16,800 nucleotides of DNA from RGIG7213 sp045652135 (lineage in GTDB: Bacteria > Bacillota > Clostridia > Oscillospirales > CAG-272). Of the stretch, positions 1 to 7,369 are shown in pieces (the first letter of the stretch is position 1; each line of letters begins with the position of its first letter). Location: the NCBI GenBank assembly GCA_045652135.1, contig JAZRTS010000145.1, positions 1-16,800 of the forward strand. Reading direction: 5' to 3'. The notes below the pieces were generated by a model. It was not told the origin of the DNA. It was given only the letters and a program-made list of their open reading frames with translations, and made no database searches. Made by a program: the position numbers and the translations under genes.

Positions 1-639
1 GCTTTGGAAAAAATAAAAAAATCAAGGGTGCTGATATTCGGCATCGGCGGTGTCGGCTCATATACGGCTGAAGCGCTTGCGCGCGCAGGCGTGGGACACC
101 TTACGCTTGTTGACGGTGATACGGTCGCCCCCTCCAACCTGAACCGCCAGCTTTATGCGCTTCACTCAACGCTCGGAATGTTAAAGGTCGAGGCGGCAAA
201 AGCACGAATCATGGACATAAATCCTACAGCCGATGTTCTTCCTCTGCCCATTTTTTACAGCGCAGAAAACGAAGATTTCATCGATTTTTCCAATTACGAT
301 TACGTTGTCGATGCTATCGACACGGTTTCCTCAAAACTCCTTATAATCTGTCTGGCAAAATCGCTCGGTGTACCTGTGATAAGCAGTATGGGCACGGGAA
401 ACAAGCTCAACCCTGCCGAATTTGAAATAACCGACATATATAAAACGTCCGTCTGCCCTCTTGCAAGGGTTATGCGGCGTGAGCTTAAAGCGCGCAACAT
501 AAAATCTCTCAAAGTCCTTTACTCAAAAGAAGAACCGAAAAGCGTGTCGGGCGGAAGAACCCCTGCAAGCATTTCGTTTACCCCGTCCGTGGCAGGTCTT
601 ATAATCGCCTCTGAGGTGATAAAGGATATAATGAATTGA
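1..639 (+). CDS. tcdA: tRNA threonylcarbamoyladenosine dehydratase (TcdA/CsdL family), 5' end missing
   Basis: An E1-like (ThiF/MoeB/HesA) ATP-dependent enzyme. The TcdA branch cyclises t6A at position 37 of ANN-decoding tRNAs to ct6A. Seen: the nucleotide-binding GIGGVGS motif near the visible start, LVDGD acid motif, SNLNRQ with the adenylation arginine, a lysine in MLKVEAAK, the INPTADV motif and DAIDTVSSK. The C-terminal stretch with VCPLARVMRRELKARNI and LYSKEEP is typical of TcdA rather than MoeB or ThiF. The frame is open to base 1. The first visible codons GCT TTG read Ala-Leu followed by EKIKKSRV, which matches the middle of the usual N-terminus, so the TTG at position 4 is unlikely to be the true start and about 20 residues lie outside the window. 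The family assignment is firm; exact substrate is from family knowledge. Confidence 0.92.
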   Translation, partial: ALEKIKKSRVLIFGIGGVGSYTAEALARAGVGHLTLVDGDTVAPSNLNRQLYALHSTLGMLKVEAAKARIMDINPTADVLPLPIFYSAENEDFIDFSNYDYVVDAIDTVSSKLLIICLAKSLGVPVISSMGTGNKLNPAEFEITDIYKTSVCPLARVMRRELKARNIKSLKVLYSKEEPKSVSGGRTPASISFTPSVAGLIIASEVIKDIMN

Positions 640-706
640 CTTCAAAAATCACATTCAGCACCGCAGTATACAATTTCAACAAACTAACCCCGAGAGGTAT
701 ACCAAA

Positions 707-1378
707 ATGAAAAAAATCACCGCATTTTTATTATCCTGCATTTTAATGCTGTCCTTTGCTTCCTGTTCCGAATCGGAAAGTAAAACAAGCGAAAACAGCC
801 AAACCGATAAAATAACCAATACATCTGCCGATACACCGAACGAGAATGTGAACACACCCGATAATACCGTCAATACCCCCGACAATACCGTCAACACCCC
901 CGACGAGGACACAAAGGTATACGCAGAGGCACCGGGTACACGAGGTGAGCCTGACGAGGAGGTTTCCTTTGACGGTATTACATACGATCATAACACGGAT
1001 GAAGTAACAGAAGTCGGCAATGCAGTAATAAACATAAACGATAAAGATGTCTCAGACACTTGTTACGTTTACATAAACAAAGAAGCAAAAACCGCTGAAT
1101 TCGCCATAACAAGCATTATGAAAGAAATCGGCGCAACTGTCACATGGAATGACGAAAGAGCCATAATAAGCAAAGACAACCTCACATTGGTTTTGGATAT
1201 TTCGCTTTCTGACTTCGGTCTGCCCCAAACCCCCGATTCATCGCACTATGTACGTAAGGTCATAAACGGCGAGATAGTTCTTGACCGTGAATCCGCAAAC
1301 CCGTTCATCCGTGCGGCAGGCTACTCTCTGAAAATAAATTACAATTCGGGAATTATAAACATAGTTCCCCTTTCGTAA
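707..1378 (+). CDS. Lipoprotein with TPDN repeat linker and stalk-type (copper amine oxidase N) domain
   Basis: A 223-aa predicted lipoprotein. Residues 1-20 form a signal peptide (MKK, hydrophobic core, then SFASC); Cys20 would be lipidated, although Phe at -3 is an unusual lipobox residue. Residues about 21-46 are a Ser/Thr/Asn-rich linker. Residues 47-67 hold a seven-residue VNTPDNT-type repeat in about three units. Residues about 104-165 resemble the copper amine oxidase N-terminal-like stalk domain: a VININDKDV strand, then IMKEIGATVTWNDERAIIS, which matches the domain's iaealGa.V.Wd signature. This domain is common in Clostridial cell-surface proteins and does not imply an oxidase. The ribosome site GAGAGG precedes the ATG. 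It lies 67 bases after tcdA with no clear promoter between. Function unknown. Confidence 0.8.
   Translation: MKKITAFLLSCILMLSFASCSESESKTSENSQTDKITNTSADTPNENVNTPDNTVNTPDNTVNTPDEDTKVYAEAPGTRGEPDEEVSFDGITYDHNTDEVTEVGNAVININDKDVSDTCYVYINKEAKTAEFAITSIMKEIGATVTWNDERAIISKDNLTLVLDISLSDFGLPQTPDSSHYVRKVINGEIVLDRESANPFIRAAGYSLKINYNSGIINIVPLS
848..907 (+). repeat. 21-base coding tandem repeat (VNTPDNT units)
   Basis: Inside the lipoprotein gene a 21-base unit encoding V-N-T-P-D-N-T is repeated about 2.9 times, with a few third-position differences between units (for example AAT versus AAC for Asn). It forms a hydrophilic linker between the lipid anchor and the folded domain and is a likely site of length variation between strains (inference). 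Confidence 0.8.
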
Positions 1379-1417
1379 AAATACCAAGTCCGATATATTT
1401 AACTCGTTTTCACATCT

Positions 1418-1484
1418 TGCGCCTGCCCCGTCCCCCCTCGTGGCAAGGCGCAGATTTCTTTCAGAAATCTGTTTTGTGATTTTC
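1418..1484 (+). repeat. Intergenic hairpin repeat, copy 1 (shares 35 bases with 14239-14273)
   Basis: The gap between the lipoprotein and the zinc-ribbon gene holds two stems: TGCGCC-T-GCC pairing with GGC-AA-GGCGCA (1418-1427 with 1442-1452), and CAGATTTCT pairing with AGAAATCTG around a short loop (1451-1471). Bases 1450-1484, starting GCAGATTTC and running into TTTTGTGATTTTC, align with the minus strand of 14239-14273: same stem, different loop, same T-rich tail. This indicates a dispersed repeat family. Confidence 0.65.
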
Positions 1485-1501
1485 GGCACTTAAAATATAA
1501 A
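1474..1501 (+). promoter_or_regulatory. Possible promoter of the zinc-ribbon gene
   Basis: TTGTGA (1474-1479), 16 bases, then TATAAA (1496-1501). It lies within the tail of the intergenic repeat and 14 bases before the start codon of the next gene, which would leave almost no leader. Weak match; alternative is read-through from upstream. Confidence 0.25.
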
Positions 1502-1514
1502 AAAGAGGTACATC

Positions 1515-2018
1515 ATGAAATATTGTCCCGAATGTCAAGCAAATGTTGAAGGCTTGCTTTACCGTTGCGACTGTTGCGGTGCATCGCTTGAGCAAGAAGA
1601 AAAACGCTTGTTTAAATGCGGCATCTTTGAGCTTCCCCAATGTCTCGGTCTTGACTCCGTAACAAGAGAGCTTATCAATGCTTTACAGCCTCAAAATACA
1701 GATGAATACAGTAATTTTTTGGAATGGATAGGTGTGTCGGTAATTTGCTATCCCGTATGGATGCTCGAAAACGGAAAAATCAGAAATAAGGTATATTATT
1801 CGCAAAAAAAGAAATATGTCGGTATAACAGTCATTGTGAATTTTGATGATTTTGTAAAAGCCGCCGAAGCCAATGATAAAGACAAAAAATACAGTTTAGT
1901 TGCAAACGCCCTGCTTTCGGGTATATATTCAATGCAAAAAAGACTTCAAAAAAGTAAATTGAATATCGACGTTATAGTGGCAAAAGCAGCTGAAATACTA
2001 AGCAAATACAATCATTAG
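1515..2018 (+). CDS. N-terminal zinc ribbon with unrecognised C-terminal domain
   Basis: A 167-aa soluble protein. Residues 1-25 form a zinc-ribbon-like unit: CPEC (Cys4, Cys7) followed by CDCCG (from Cys18). The remaining ~140 residues are not firmly recognised. They contain a run of VTRELINALQPQNTDEY, then SNFLEWIGVSVICYPVW, a beta-rich KVYYSQKKKYVGITVIVNF, and two helices to the C-terminus. The Trp/Cys/Pro pattern and size recall small immunity-type proteins found in polymorphic-toxin loci, but this is only an impression and no toxin gene lies beside it. Start supported by AAGAGG six to seven bases before the ATG. The gene ends at its own terminator. Confidence 0.7.
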   Translation: MKYCPECQANVEGLLYRCDCCGASLEQEEKRLFKCGIFELPQCLGLDSVTRELINALQPQNTDEYSNFLEWIGVSVICYPVWMLENGKIRNKVYYSQKKKYVGITVIVNFDDFVKAAEANDKDKKYSLVANALLSGIYSMQKRLQKSKLNIDVIVAKAAEILSKYNH

Positions 2019-2021
2019 CGT

Positions 2022-2056
2022 CAATGCAAGGCGTGGGCTTGCATTGCTTTGTTTTG
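2022..2056 (+). terminator. Intrinsic terminator of the left-flank + strand genes
   Basis: A perfect nine-base stem (CAATGCAAG with CTTGCATTG, 2022-2030 and 2038-2046), loop GCGTGGG, then a T-rich tail CTTTGTTTTG. It begins three bases after the stop codon at 2018. Confidence 0.85.
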
Positions 2057-2080
2057 TCTGAAAATCCTCAAAATAGACTC

Positions 2081-2167
2081 TTATAAAAAATCTGCTCCCT
2101 CGCCTGGCCCCACCCACAGGCGATAGTGAGCACACCGCTTTGCGGTGTAAAAGTATAGTGTGCGCTA
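2081..2167. repeat. Hairpin cluster between convergent terminators
   Basis: Between the two convergent transcription units lie two perfect seven-base hairpins: TCGCCTG with CAGGCGA (2100-2106 with 2117-2123) and ACACCGC-TTT-GCGGTGT (2132-2148). The second is enclosed by a further GCACAC/GTGTGC pairing (2130-2135 with 2158-2163). No coding sequence was recognised here. It has the look of a short dispersed intergenic repeat or decayed mobile element; it also marks the left edge of the phage block. No direct repeat matching the right edge was found by eye. Confidence 0.5.
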
Positions 2168-2170
2168 CAA

Positions 2171-2201
2171 AAAAGACAGAGATTTTCATTCTCTGTCTTT
2201 T
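2171..2201 (-). terminator. Terminator at the end of the phage operon
   Basis: A perfect eleven-base stem AAAAGACAGAG with CTCTGTCTTTT around a nine-base loop. Read on the minus strand the stem runs directly into a T-rich tail (six T in all), 60 bases after the last phage stop codon. It also has a TTTTCGTTTT tail on the + strand, so it may work in both directions. Confidence 0.88.
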
Positions 2202-2260
2202 CGTTTTGCAAAGTGCTGTCTATCCTTTTCGTCCGATTAAAAATTTTTACAGACAGCCGT

Positions 2261-3208
2261 TTAGCCCCAGAGTCTTACAACTCGTCTGTATGCTTCCTCG
2301 ACTTGTTCCGTTGTGTACTGCGGATGGTCGGTAAGCATAGAATCTCTGTAGAGGGTGATAAACACGGTATTTGCGTTTGAGCCGACCTTCGTCATACGCT
2401 CACATATCTCACGCACCTTGTTATCGTGATCCTCATCTGCGCGCTTGTCGAGCAGCGCCCCCCTCATTTCGCCGAGAAGCTTTGAGTAAAAGCTGCCATA
2501 CACGCTCTGAGCCGCCTCGGTATTCGTACCGACGAGCGAATCATACAAAACCTGCATTTCATCGGCATTTTTACACTCGGAAAGCTTCTTCAGCATATCG
2601 TTATACATAACGGCATTATACGCCGAATCGTTGCGTACCGTGCCGCCACCCGACGAAGACGAGGAAGAACCGGAATAAGCGTTTTTCTGAAGCTCATACT
2701 GCTTGCTTTTCCAGTAATTATCCTGCTCTGCCTGCTTTTTCTGAAGCTCAAGCTGTTCGTTCTTCAAAGCCATATCGGCAAGTTCAGTGTCCGCCTCAAT
2801 CTGCGCCGTCGCTCTTTCGCTTTCAAGTTTAAGGATCTCCTCTTGCTTTTGTCTTGCAAGCTTTTCCTTTGCGGCTATCTGCTCTGAATTGAGCGCGCTT
2901 ACATTATTTTCATAATTAAGCTCCTGCTTGAGCCTTGCATCAGCGCCGACACCGCTGTTGGCATATCCGCCCTCGTTCACGAAATAATCAAGGTACTTTT
3001 CCGCCTTGGCTCTGTTTCTCGACAAGTTATCCCTCGCCTTGGCGTATTCAGCCTCGTTTTCCGCAAGACTTCCCTCGTAATTCTGCTCCGTGAGTTTTTT
3101 GAGAGTATCGTAAACAGTATCGATATTCTCCTTTTTATTGCTGTTAAGCAATTTCGAAAGCATTTCATAGCTTTCGTAAGATTTCGTATCTCTGTTATAA
3201 GATGACAA
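2261..3208 (-). CDS. Coiled-coil phage structural protein, last gene of the operon
   Basis: A 315-aa protein with no enzymatic motif. Residues about 45-175 are rich in Glu, Lys, Gln, Ala and Leu and predict long coiled coils. They are interrupted by a glycine-rich turn, GGYANSGVGADARLKQEL, a motif type I associate with Firmicute phage proteins of unknown role. A Ser/Gly linker follows (about 178-191), then a helical C-terminal domain of about 120 residues. The start is TTG, supported by AGGAGG six bases upstream; that ribosome site lies inside the last codons of the glycine-rich gene, whose stop is one base before this TTG, so translation is probably coupled. Possible roles are ejection, internal or tail-needle-like protein; all inferred from position and shape. 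Confidence 0.8.
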   Translation of the reverse strand: MSSYNRDTKSYESYEMLSKLLNSNKKENIDTVYDTLKKLTEQNYEGSLAENEAEYAKARDNLSRNRAKAEKYLDYFVNEGGYANSGVGADARLKQELNYENNVSALNSEQIAAKEKLARQKQEEILKLESERATAQIEADTELADMALKNEQLELQKKQAEQDNYWKSKQYELQKNAYSGSSSSSSGGGTVRNDSAYNAVMYNDMLKKLSECKNADEMQVLYDSLVGTNTEAAQSVYGSFYSKLLGEMRGALLDKRADEDHDNKVREICERMTKVGSNANTVFITLYRDSMLTDHPQYTTEQVEEAYRRVVRLWG

Positions 3209-3209
3209 T

Positions 3210-3983
3210 TTATACCTCCTGTCTTACGTATCCGTATATAAGCACCGTGCCGCATCCGCCCGAAACGGGGCCCCAGCCGCCTCCGCCGTAGCCTTTGGGC
3301 CAGATGATGCTGTCATCTATCGCAGCGCCCTTGGCGCCCGTACCGTAGCCGAGGCTGTCACCTCCGCAGCCGTAAGCCGTACCGTCACCGGACACAGCGT
3401 CAGTCGAACCGATGCCACCGCCTCTTGCGCACGCTTTTCCGTCGTCAGCGCCTTCACCGCCCTGAGCGTATTCGTAAAAATCGACCTCGTCACCCGCATT
3501 CGTCATATACGTCGTTTCGCCGTCATTCGGAAAAAGCCCCGAACGAGGCGCGCCGCCGTTGCCGACGCACACAGTATACTTACCGAAAAGCTCAACGCCT
3601 ACAAGCTGTGTTACAGCGCCGCCACCGCCGCCGTATTTTTCACTGCCGTTGTATCCTCCGCCTCCGCCGCCGACGAGTACAACGTCATATACACCTGTGA
3701 AAGAAGGAAATTCCTCCGTATCAAAAGTGTACATTCCGTTTGTCTTATACTGTTTTAACAGTCTTCTGCACGGAATATATCTGTACGCGCCGTCGCCTGC
3801 GGCGGTATTTGCAAGCTCGTCAAGTATCTGCGGAATAAGCGTGCCGTTAATATACTCTTTTATTTTTTTTGCTCCCTCGTCAAACTTGCTTTTCACCTCG
3901 TCCGCCGTATATTCCGGCGCCGTGGGACAAGTCGGCAAAGAAGCGATTATATCAAGATTTTCATTGAATGTTGATATTGCCAA
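3210..3983 (-). CDS. Glycine-rich phage protein, possible tail-tip or receptor-binding protein
   Basis: A 257-aa protein. Residues 1-65 are an alpha-helical N-terminal region. Residues about 85-100 (YTFDTEEFPSFTGVYDVVLV) lead into a glycine-rich domain (about 100-250) with repeated GGGGGG, GGGGGA, GGEG, GGGIG and GGGGWGP runs and a closing beta strand GTVLIYGYV. This is the layout of the glycine-rich domain often seen in phage tail fibres and surface proteins: a strand such as VVLVGGGGGG opens it and G.V.I.Y closes it. Start is TTG with AAGGA about nine bases before; no better start is nearby. It lies 13 bases after the amidase gene and overlaps the ribosome site of the next gene. A host-binding role is an inference. 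Confidence 0.75.
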   Translation of the reverse strand: MAISTFNENLDIIASLPTCPTAPEYTADEVKSKFDEGAKKIKEYINGTLIPQILDELANTAAGDGAYRYIPCRRLLKQYKTNGMYTFDTEEFPSFTGVYDVVLVGGGGGGYNGSEKYGGGGGAVTQLVGVELFGKYTVCVGNGGAPRSGLFPNDGETTYMTNAGDEVDFYEYAQGGEGADDGKACARGGGIGSTDAVSGDGTAYGCGGDSLGYGTGAKGAAIDDSIIWPKGYGGGGWGPVSGGCGTVLIYGYVRQEV

Positions 3984-3996
3984 ATTTATATTCCTT

Positions 3997-5025
3997 TCAT
4001 TTAACTTTATCTATGTAATTTATGCTGCACCAGGATTTGATCGCGCCGCCGCGCTCACCCGTTTTTCTGTTCACCCTTTCACCGAGGAGCACGCAAAGGT
4101 CTCCTCCGCGGTACACGGGCTTACCGAGCGAATCAGAATCCTTCATTACAGCATAATCGTAATTTTTAACCCACGGCGAAAACGGATTACCGCCCGGGAA
4201 ATACGTTGTCGTTCCCTCTTTCAGTCGCACGATATCCCCCAACCGCACCGTTTGTTCATCGGTGCTCGGCATCCGTATTTTCTGACCGACAAGAATAAGA
4301 TCGGGGTTTTCGATACCGTTATATTCGGCAATCTCCGTTACGGAAATACCGTAGCGTGAAGCTATCTTCGACAGAGTATCACCCTTTTGTACGGTGTAAA
4401 CCGAATCGTCATTTTCCGTATTTTCACCCGCCTCAAGAGAAAAATATTCAGCGATGACCTCAGCTTCCGCACGTGCTATATCCTTTAAATTCTCATCATC
4501 AAGCAAAAACGCACATTCTTTTTCATTCGTGTGGAATCCGTGTTCAATGATGAATGAATATTTAACGTTACCTCCGTGCGAATTGCGTATCACACCGTAG
4601 TAATCGTACTCCCTGCCACCGCTTTGATACGTTCTCGTCATAACGCCTCTTTTGTAAGTGACACCCGTTTTTTCCGCCATCACCGAAGTGACTTTGTCAA
4701 CGAGCTTCGTCAAAAGCTCCCGACTTTGGGGAAGCCTGACAGAGTAAAACGACGACACACCGCACGCTCTTTCACTTGCCGCAGCATTTGAATGAAGCGA
4801 CAGAAATATATCCGAGCCGTTTTTCACCGCAGTATTTCCCCTTGCCGAGAGAGTTGGATCGTCACTCACTCTGTTTTTCGTCATTTCGACCTCTATTCCG
4901 TATTTTTCAAGCTCTGCCTTTAAATACTCCGCCAATCGGAACATCCTTTTTCCTTCGTAATAATCGGGCAATATGCCTTTGTTATCATTTTCTCCGTGTC
5001 CCGAATCAAGCGTTATTTTAAGCAT
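3997..5025 (-). CDS. Phage endolysin: N-acetylmuramoyl-L-alanine amidase (Amidase_3) with LysM
   Basis: A 342-aa peptidoglycan hydrolase. Residues 1-195 form an Amidase_3 domain, a zinc enzyme cutting the MurNAc-L-Ala bond: zinc ligands His10 (DSGHG), Glu24 (YYEGKR) and His78 (SLHSNA), catalytic Glu161 (IIEHGFHTNEKE). Residues 210-253 form one LysM peptidoglycan-binding domain (YTVQKGDTLSKIASRYGIS to GQKIRMP). Residues about 258-342 form an SH3-like C-terminal domain with SPWVKNYDYAV and SWCSINYI, resembling the extra wall-binding domain of Clostridial endolysins. There is no signal peptide, so export depends on the holin just upstream. The ATG at 5025 is preferred to a GTG one codon earlier because AGGGGG then has six-base spacing. 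It overlaps the holin stop by eight bases. Confidence 0.93.
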   Translation of the reverse strand: MLKITLDSGHGENDNKGILPDYYEGKRMFRLAEYLKAELEKYGIEVEMTKNRVSDDPTLSARGNTAVKNGSDIFLSLHSNAAASERACGVSSFYSVRLPQSRELLTKLVDKVTSVMAEKTGVTYKRGVMTRTYQSGGREYDYYGVIRNSHGGNVKYSFIIEHGFHTNEKECAFLLDDENLKDIARAEAEVIAEYFSLEAGENTENDDSVYTVQKGDTLSKIASRYGISVTEIAEYNGIENPDLILVGQKIRMPSTDEQTVRLGDIVRLKEGTTTYFPGGNPFSPWVKNYDYAVMKDSDSLGKPVYRGGDLCVLLGERVNRKTGERGGAIKSWCSINYIDKVK

Positions 5026-5323
5026 CACAGTCCCCCTTGTCAGAAAGCGATTTTATAAAATCAAACGCACCGTTTGAAGAAAACGATACGAATACGGCAT
5101 TGATGGGGCAAAGTAAATACTCCGCCGTGCCGCCGCCGCGTGTAAAATACGTTGTGCCGAAAAGAAGCGCAAGAGCAAATATATACGATACCGCCCTTGT
5201 CGGCACCTTAACGGGCAATTTATCAAAAAATCCTTTAAAAAACTGTGTAAGAACCCCCACCGCCGCCGACATACAGGAAAATCCCGCAAGCATCTGCCAG
5301 GTGAGAAAATCATTTATCTGCAG
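5018..5323 (-). CDS. Phage holin, apparent CTG start
   Basis: A membrane protein of about 101 aa with three or so hydrophobic segments (around MLAGFSCMSAAVGVLTQF, YIFALALLFGTTYF, and LLCPINAVFVSF). It precedes and overlaps the amidase gene, the usual holin-endolysin order. The first ATG is at 5293, but it has no ribosome site. A strong GGAGG (5332-5336) stands eight bases before an in-frame CTG at 5323. Starting there gives the N-terminus MQINDFLTWQMLAGF, which resembles the N..LTW..LAT.AG start of many Firmicute phage holins and restores the first membrane segment. The CTG start is therefore an inference from ribosome-site position and family resemblance. The fallback is 5018..5293 (91 aa). 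Confidence 0.78.
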   Translation of the reverse strand: MQINDFLTWQMLAGFSCMSAAVGVLTQFFKGFFDKLPVKVPTRAVSYIFALALLFGTTYFTRGGGTAEYLLCPINAVFVSFSSNGAFDFIKSLSDKGDCDA

Positions 5324-5331
5324 ATAACATT

Positions 5332-5336
5332 CCTCC
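5332..5336 (-). promoter_or_regulatory. Ribosome binding site deciding the holin start
   Basis: GGAGG on the minus strand lies eight bases before the CTG at 5323. An ATG (5326-5328) only three bases after it opens a six-codon frame, M-L-S-A-D-K-stop, overlapping the holin start; this could be a decoy or a tiny leader that tunes holin translation (inference). Confidence 0.6.
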
Positions 5337-5338
5337 TT

Positions 5339-5638
5339 TCACATTCCGAACAGGTGTGCTGCAGCATAACCGACAAGTCCCGACACAACCGCAGTAAGTA
5401 TCGCATTAACGAGTGTATTCCACCTGTTTTTCGGTGTCGCCTCAAGGATATCAAGCCTGTCATCGTGGGATTTCAATGTATTATTCGTATGCTTCAGCTC
5501 CTCTGTCAGAACAATAAGCGTTTCGTTCATTGTTTTGATTTCCTTTGTGACCTCTTTTATGTCGTTTATCTGATACTGCAAAGACTTTATCTGCATTTCA
5601 TGTCTTTCGGCAGTCAAGGCCACTTCGTCAAATGTCAT
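5339..5638 (-). CDS. XhlA-like lysis accessory protein (coiled coil plus C-terminal membrane segment)
   Basis: A 99-aa protein. Residues 1-65 are a heptad-rich coiled coil, and residues about 76-98 (TLVNAILTAVVSGLVGYAAAHLFGM) form one membrane segment. The short DDRLDILEATPKNRW link between them is typical of the haemolysin XhlA family, which sits with holins and endolysins in Bacillus and Clostridial phages. Its ATG overlaps the stop of the upstream tail-protein gene by one base (TGATG), so translation is likely coupled. It lies directly before the holin. Family assignment is from layout and neighbourhood; other small phage membrane proteins with the same design cannot be excluded. Confidence 0.75.
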   Translation of the reverse strand: MTFDEVALTAERHEMQIKSLQYQINDIKEVTKEIKTMNETLIVLTEELKHTNNTLKSHDDRLDILEATPKNRWNTLVNAILTAVVSGLVGYAAAHLFGM

Positions 5639-7359
5639 CAGTTTATCACTACCCTTTCTACTGTCGCACGGCTGTCAGGGTATGAATTTTCGATTATAAG
5701 CCTCACGCTGTCAAATCGGCGCAGACGTATTCTGTGCCTTGTAAGCGTGGGCCTGCCCTCACATTCAAACGTAAAATCGGAAAAATCGAGGGCTGAAAAA
5801 TCAAGAACTTCATTTGAAAATTCTCCGTTTTCTCCGACAGTTACTCGCTCGCCCGTATTCGGAACGAGCGTTATTTTTATATTACTGCACGGTTCGGGCA
5901 CAAGCGATGCGTAAAGCATATACAGCCTTTTTTTATCGATGTGTCCAAAATTGGCAAAGCCGCTTTGCCATATCGCCTTATACGTTCTGCCGTCGTCGGT
6001 ATAAACCGCAGGATCAAAAATGTAAACACCCGTGGAATTTGCAAAAAGCACCTCGCCGCCATGCTCATACATAGCATCGGCGGTGATACCGTCAAAGGCA
6101 TACCAGACGTCAAGAGCGTAATTATATATCATAACTATGCCGAAATTATATATCCACAGTTCTCTTTTGCTTTGATGGTCAAATACCTTTGCATTTTCAA
6201 GAAAATAGCTGTGCAAAAGCGGCTCTATCCTTTCCGATATGCACACGGCATTTCTTTCGTCACGTACGTTCGTTGCGCGCCACAGATAAACACCGTCCTC
6301 ATTCACCGTAAGCGGTGAGTTATCAATGAGCGCCGCGCATCCGTCCGACGTACCGATGCTTCCGTTCAAAGGAAAAATCGGAAATGTAGGTTTTTTATAC
6401 CCGTCATAGTCGACGCTTGACGGTGAAATATACCAGGCATCGCCCGACGTAAACACGGCAAGCGTTGAATAATGCCTTACCAGTGCAGTAACGTCATACG
6501 TACCGTCACCGACTTTTATATAGTTATCCGCAGGAAAATAAAGCGGATCGGCACCATTGTGGGTTATATCGGAATAAAATATGACGTTATCGCCTCCATA
6601 GGCAAAAACTCTGCTGTCAAATTCACCGCCGTATATACAAAAGCGGCGGCCGTCAAGTGCCCTTTTGTCAATTTCATTACTCGAGATTCTGAACGTGATC
6701 TGCAAGCTGTCGGAAACACCGCCTTCGGGTGGCTCTGTAAACGTGACCGTGTGAGAAGATAGATCGAATGAATATGTATTCACGGGAATATCAAAGCCGT
6801 CCTGTGTCACGTATTCGACAGCGACAGAGCTTGACGGAAGCTTATATTTCACCGCCACACCGTCCGGCGAATACGACATCGTCGCCATATCGCAAAGAAG
6901 ATTGAGCGACTCGTGAACAGTACCGCCACCGCCGGGTGAGCAAGTAACGGCTATCGTCGGCACGTAAGGCTCGCTTTCCTCAAAATTACCGCGGGTAAAA
7001 ATAACTATCTCGTCGTCACAGATGCAGTACACCGCGCCGCCGAACGTAAAATATACGGTCTTACCAACGGTGTAAAATTCATACGATGAAACTATTGTCT
7101 GTTTGCTTATATTATATGCGTTCAGCGTCTTACCGTTGCGATAAAAAATTACACCGTCCGACACGTAAACGTCTTCACCTTTTATATCGGGAAGCTTCCT
7201 GTATCCGTATCTTTTCTGAAGCTTGCCGTTTTCCGTAATACGGAAATTACGCATATATTCAGCGGATGATATTGAATTCGTCACCTTTTTTGTACAGTCA
7301 GTTCCGTTAAAGGAACTGACTGTCATAGAAAACTTGTGACTCTTTTTGAAAAATGCCAT
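5638..7359 (-). CDS. Beta-rich phage tail or head-stabilisation protein (P22 gp10-like by position)
   Basis: A 573-aa protein, mostly short beta strands separated by Gly/Asp turns, consistent with a propeller-like fold. Seen: an N-terminal SSAEYMRNFRITENGKLQKR segment, then FAYGGDNVIFYSDITHNG, YFPADNYIKVGDG, LVRHYSTLAVFTSGDAWYI and YNFGIVMIYNYALDVWYAF. In short-tailed phages, proteins of this size and pattern next to the connector gene plug or extend the portal (P22 gp10 stabilisation protein, T7 gp12 tail tube B). The ATG at 7359 is chosen over a GTG two codons earlier because AAGGAGG is five bases upstream. That ribosome site overlaps the stop codon of the connector gene. The role is inferred from position and sequence character, not from a firm family match. 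Confidence 0.75.
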   Translation of the reverse strand: MAFFKKSHKFSMTVSSFNGTDCTKKVTNSISSAEYMRNFRITENGKLQKRYGYRKLPDIKGEDVYVSDGVIFYRNGKTLNAYNISKQTIVSSYEFYTVGKTVYFTFGGAVYCICDDEIVIFTRGNFEESEPYVPTIAVTCSPGGGGTVHESLNLLCDMATMSYSPDGVAVKYKLPSSSVAVEYVTQDGFDIPVNTYSFDLSSHTVTFTEPPEGGVSDSLQITFRISSNEIDKRALDGRRFCIYGGEFDSRVFAYGGDNVIFYSDITHNGADPLYFPADNYIKVGDGTYDVTALVRHYSTLAVFTSGDAWYISPSSVDYDGYKKPTFPIFPLNGSIGTSDGCAALIDNSPLTVNEDGVYLWRATNVRDERNAVCISERIEPLLHSYFLENAKVFDHQSKRELWIYNFGIVMIYNYALDVWYAFDGITADAMYEHGGEVLFANSTGVYIFDPAVYTDDGRTYKAIWQSGFANFGHIDKKRLYMLYASLVPEPCSNIKITLVPNTGERVTVGENGEFSNEVLDFSALDFSDFTFECEGRPTLTRHRIRLRRFDSVRLIIENSYPDSRATVERVVIN

Positions 7360-7369
7360 AAGCACCTCC

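Noticed and set aside
743..991. Valine/glycine-rich minus-strand frames opposite the lipoprotein repeats
   Set aside because: Antisense reading of the 21-base repeat; codon pattern and ribosome site support only the + strand gene.
707..1378. Reading the lipoprotein as a copper amine oxidase
   Set aside because: Only the small N-terminal-type stalk domain is present; there is no catalytic domain.
2100..2148. Closely spaced hairpins considered as a CRISPR-like array or att site
   Set aside because: The units differ in sequence, there are no regular spacers, and no matching direct repeat was found at the right edge of the phage block.
3425..4359. Long + strand open frames (up to 266 aa, Pro/Arg-rich) opposite the glycine-rich and amidase genes
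   Set aside because: They are antisense to genes with strong family evidence; the Pro-rich product is just the complement of glycine codons and there are no ribosome sites.
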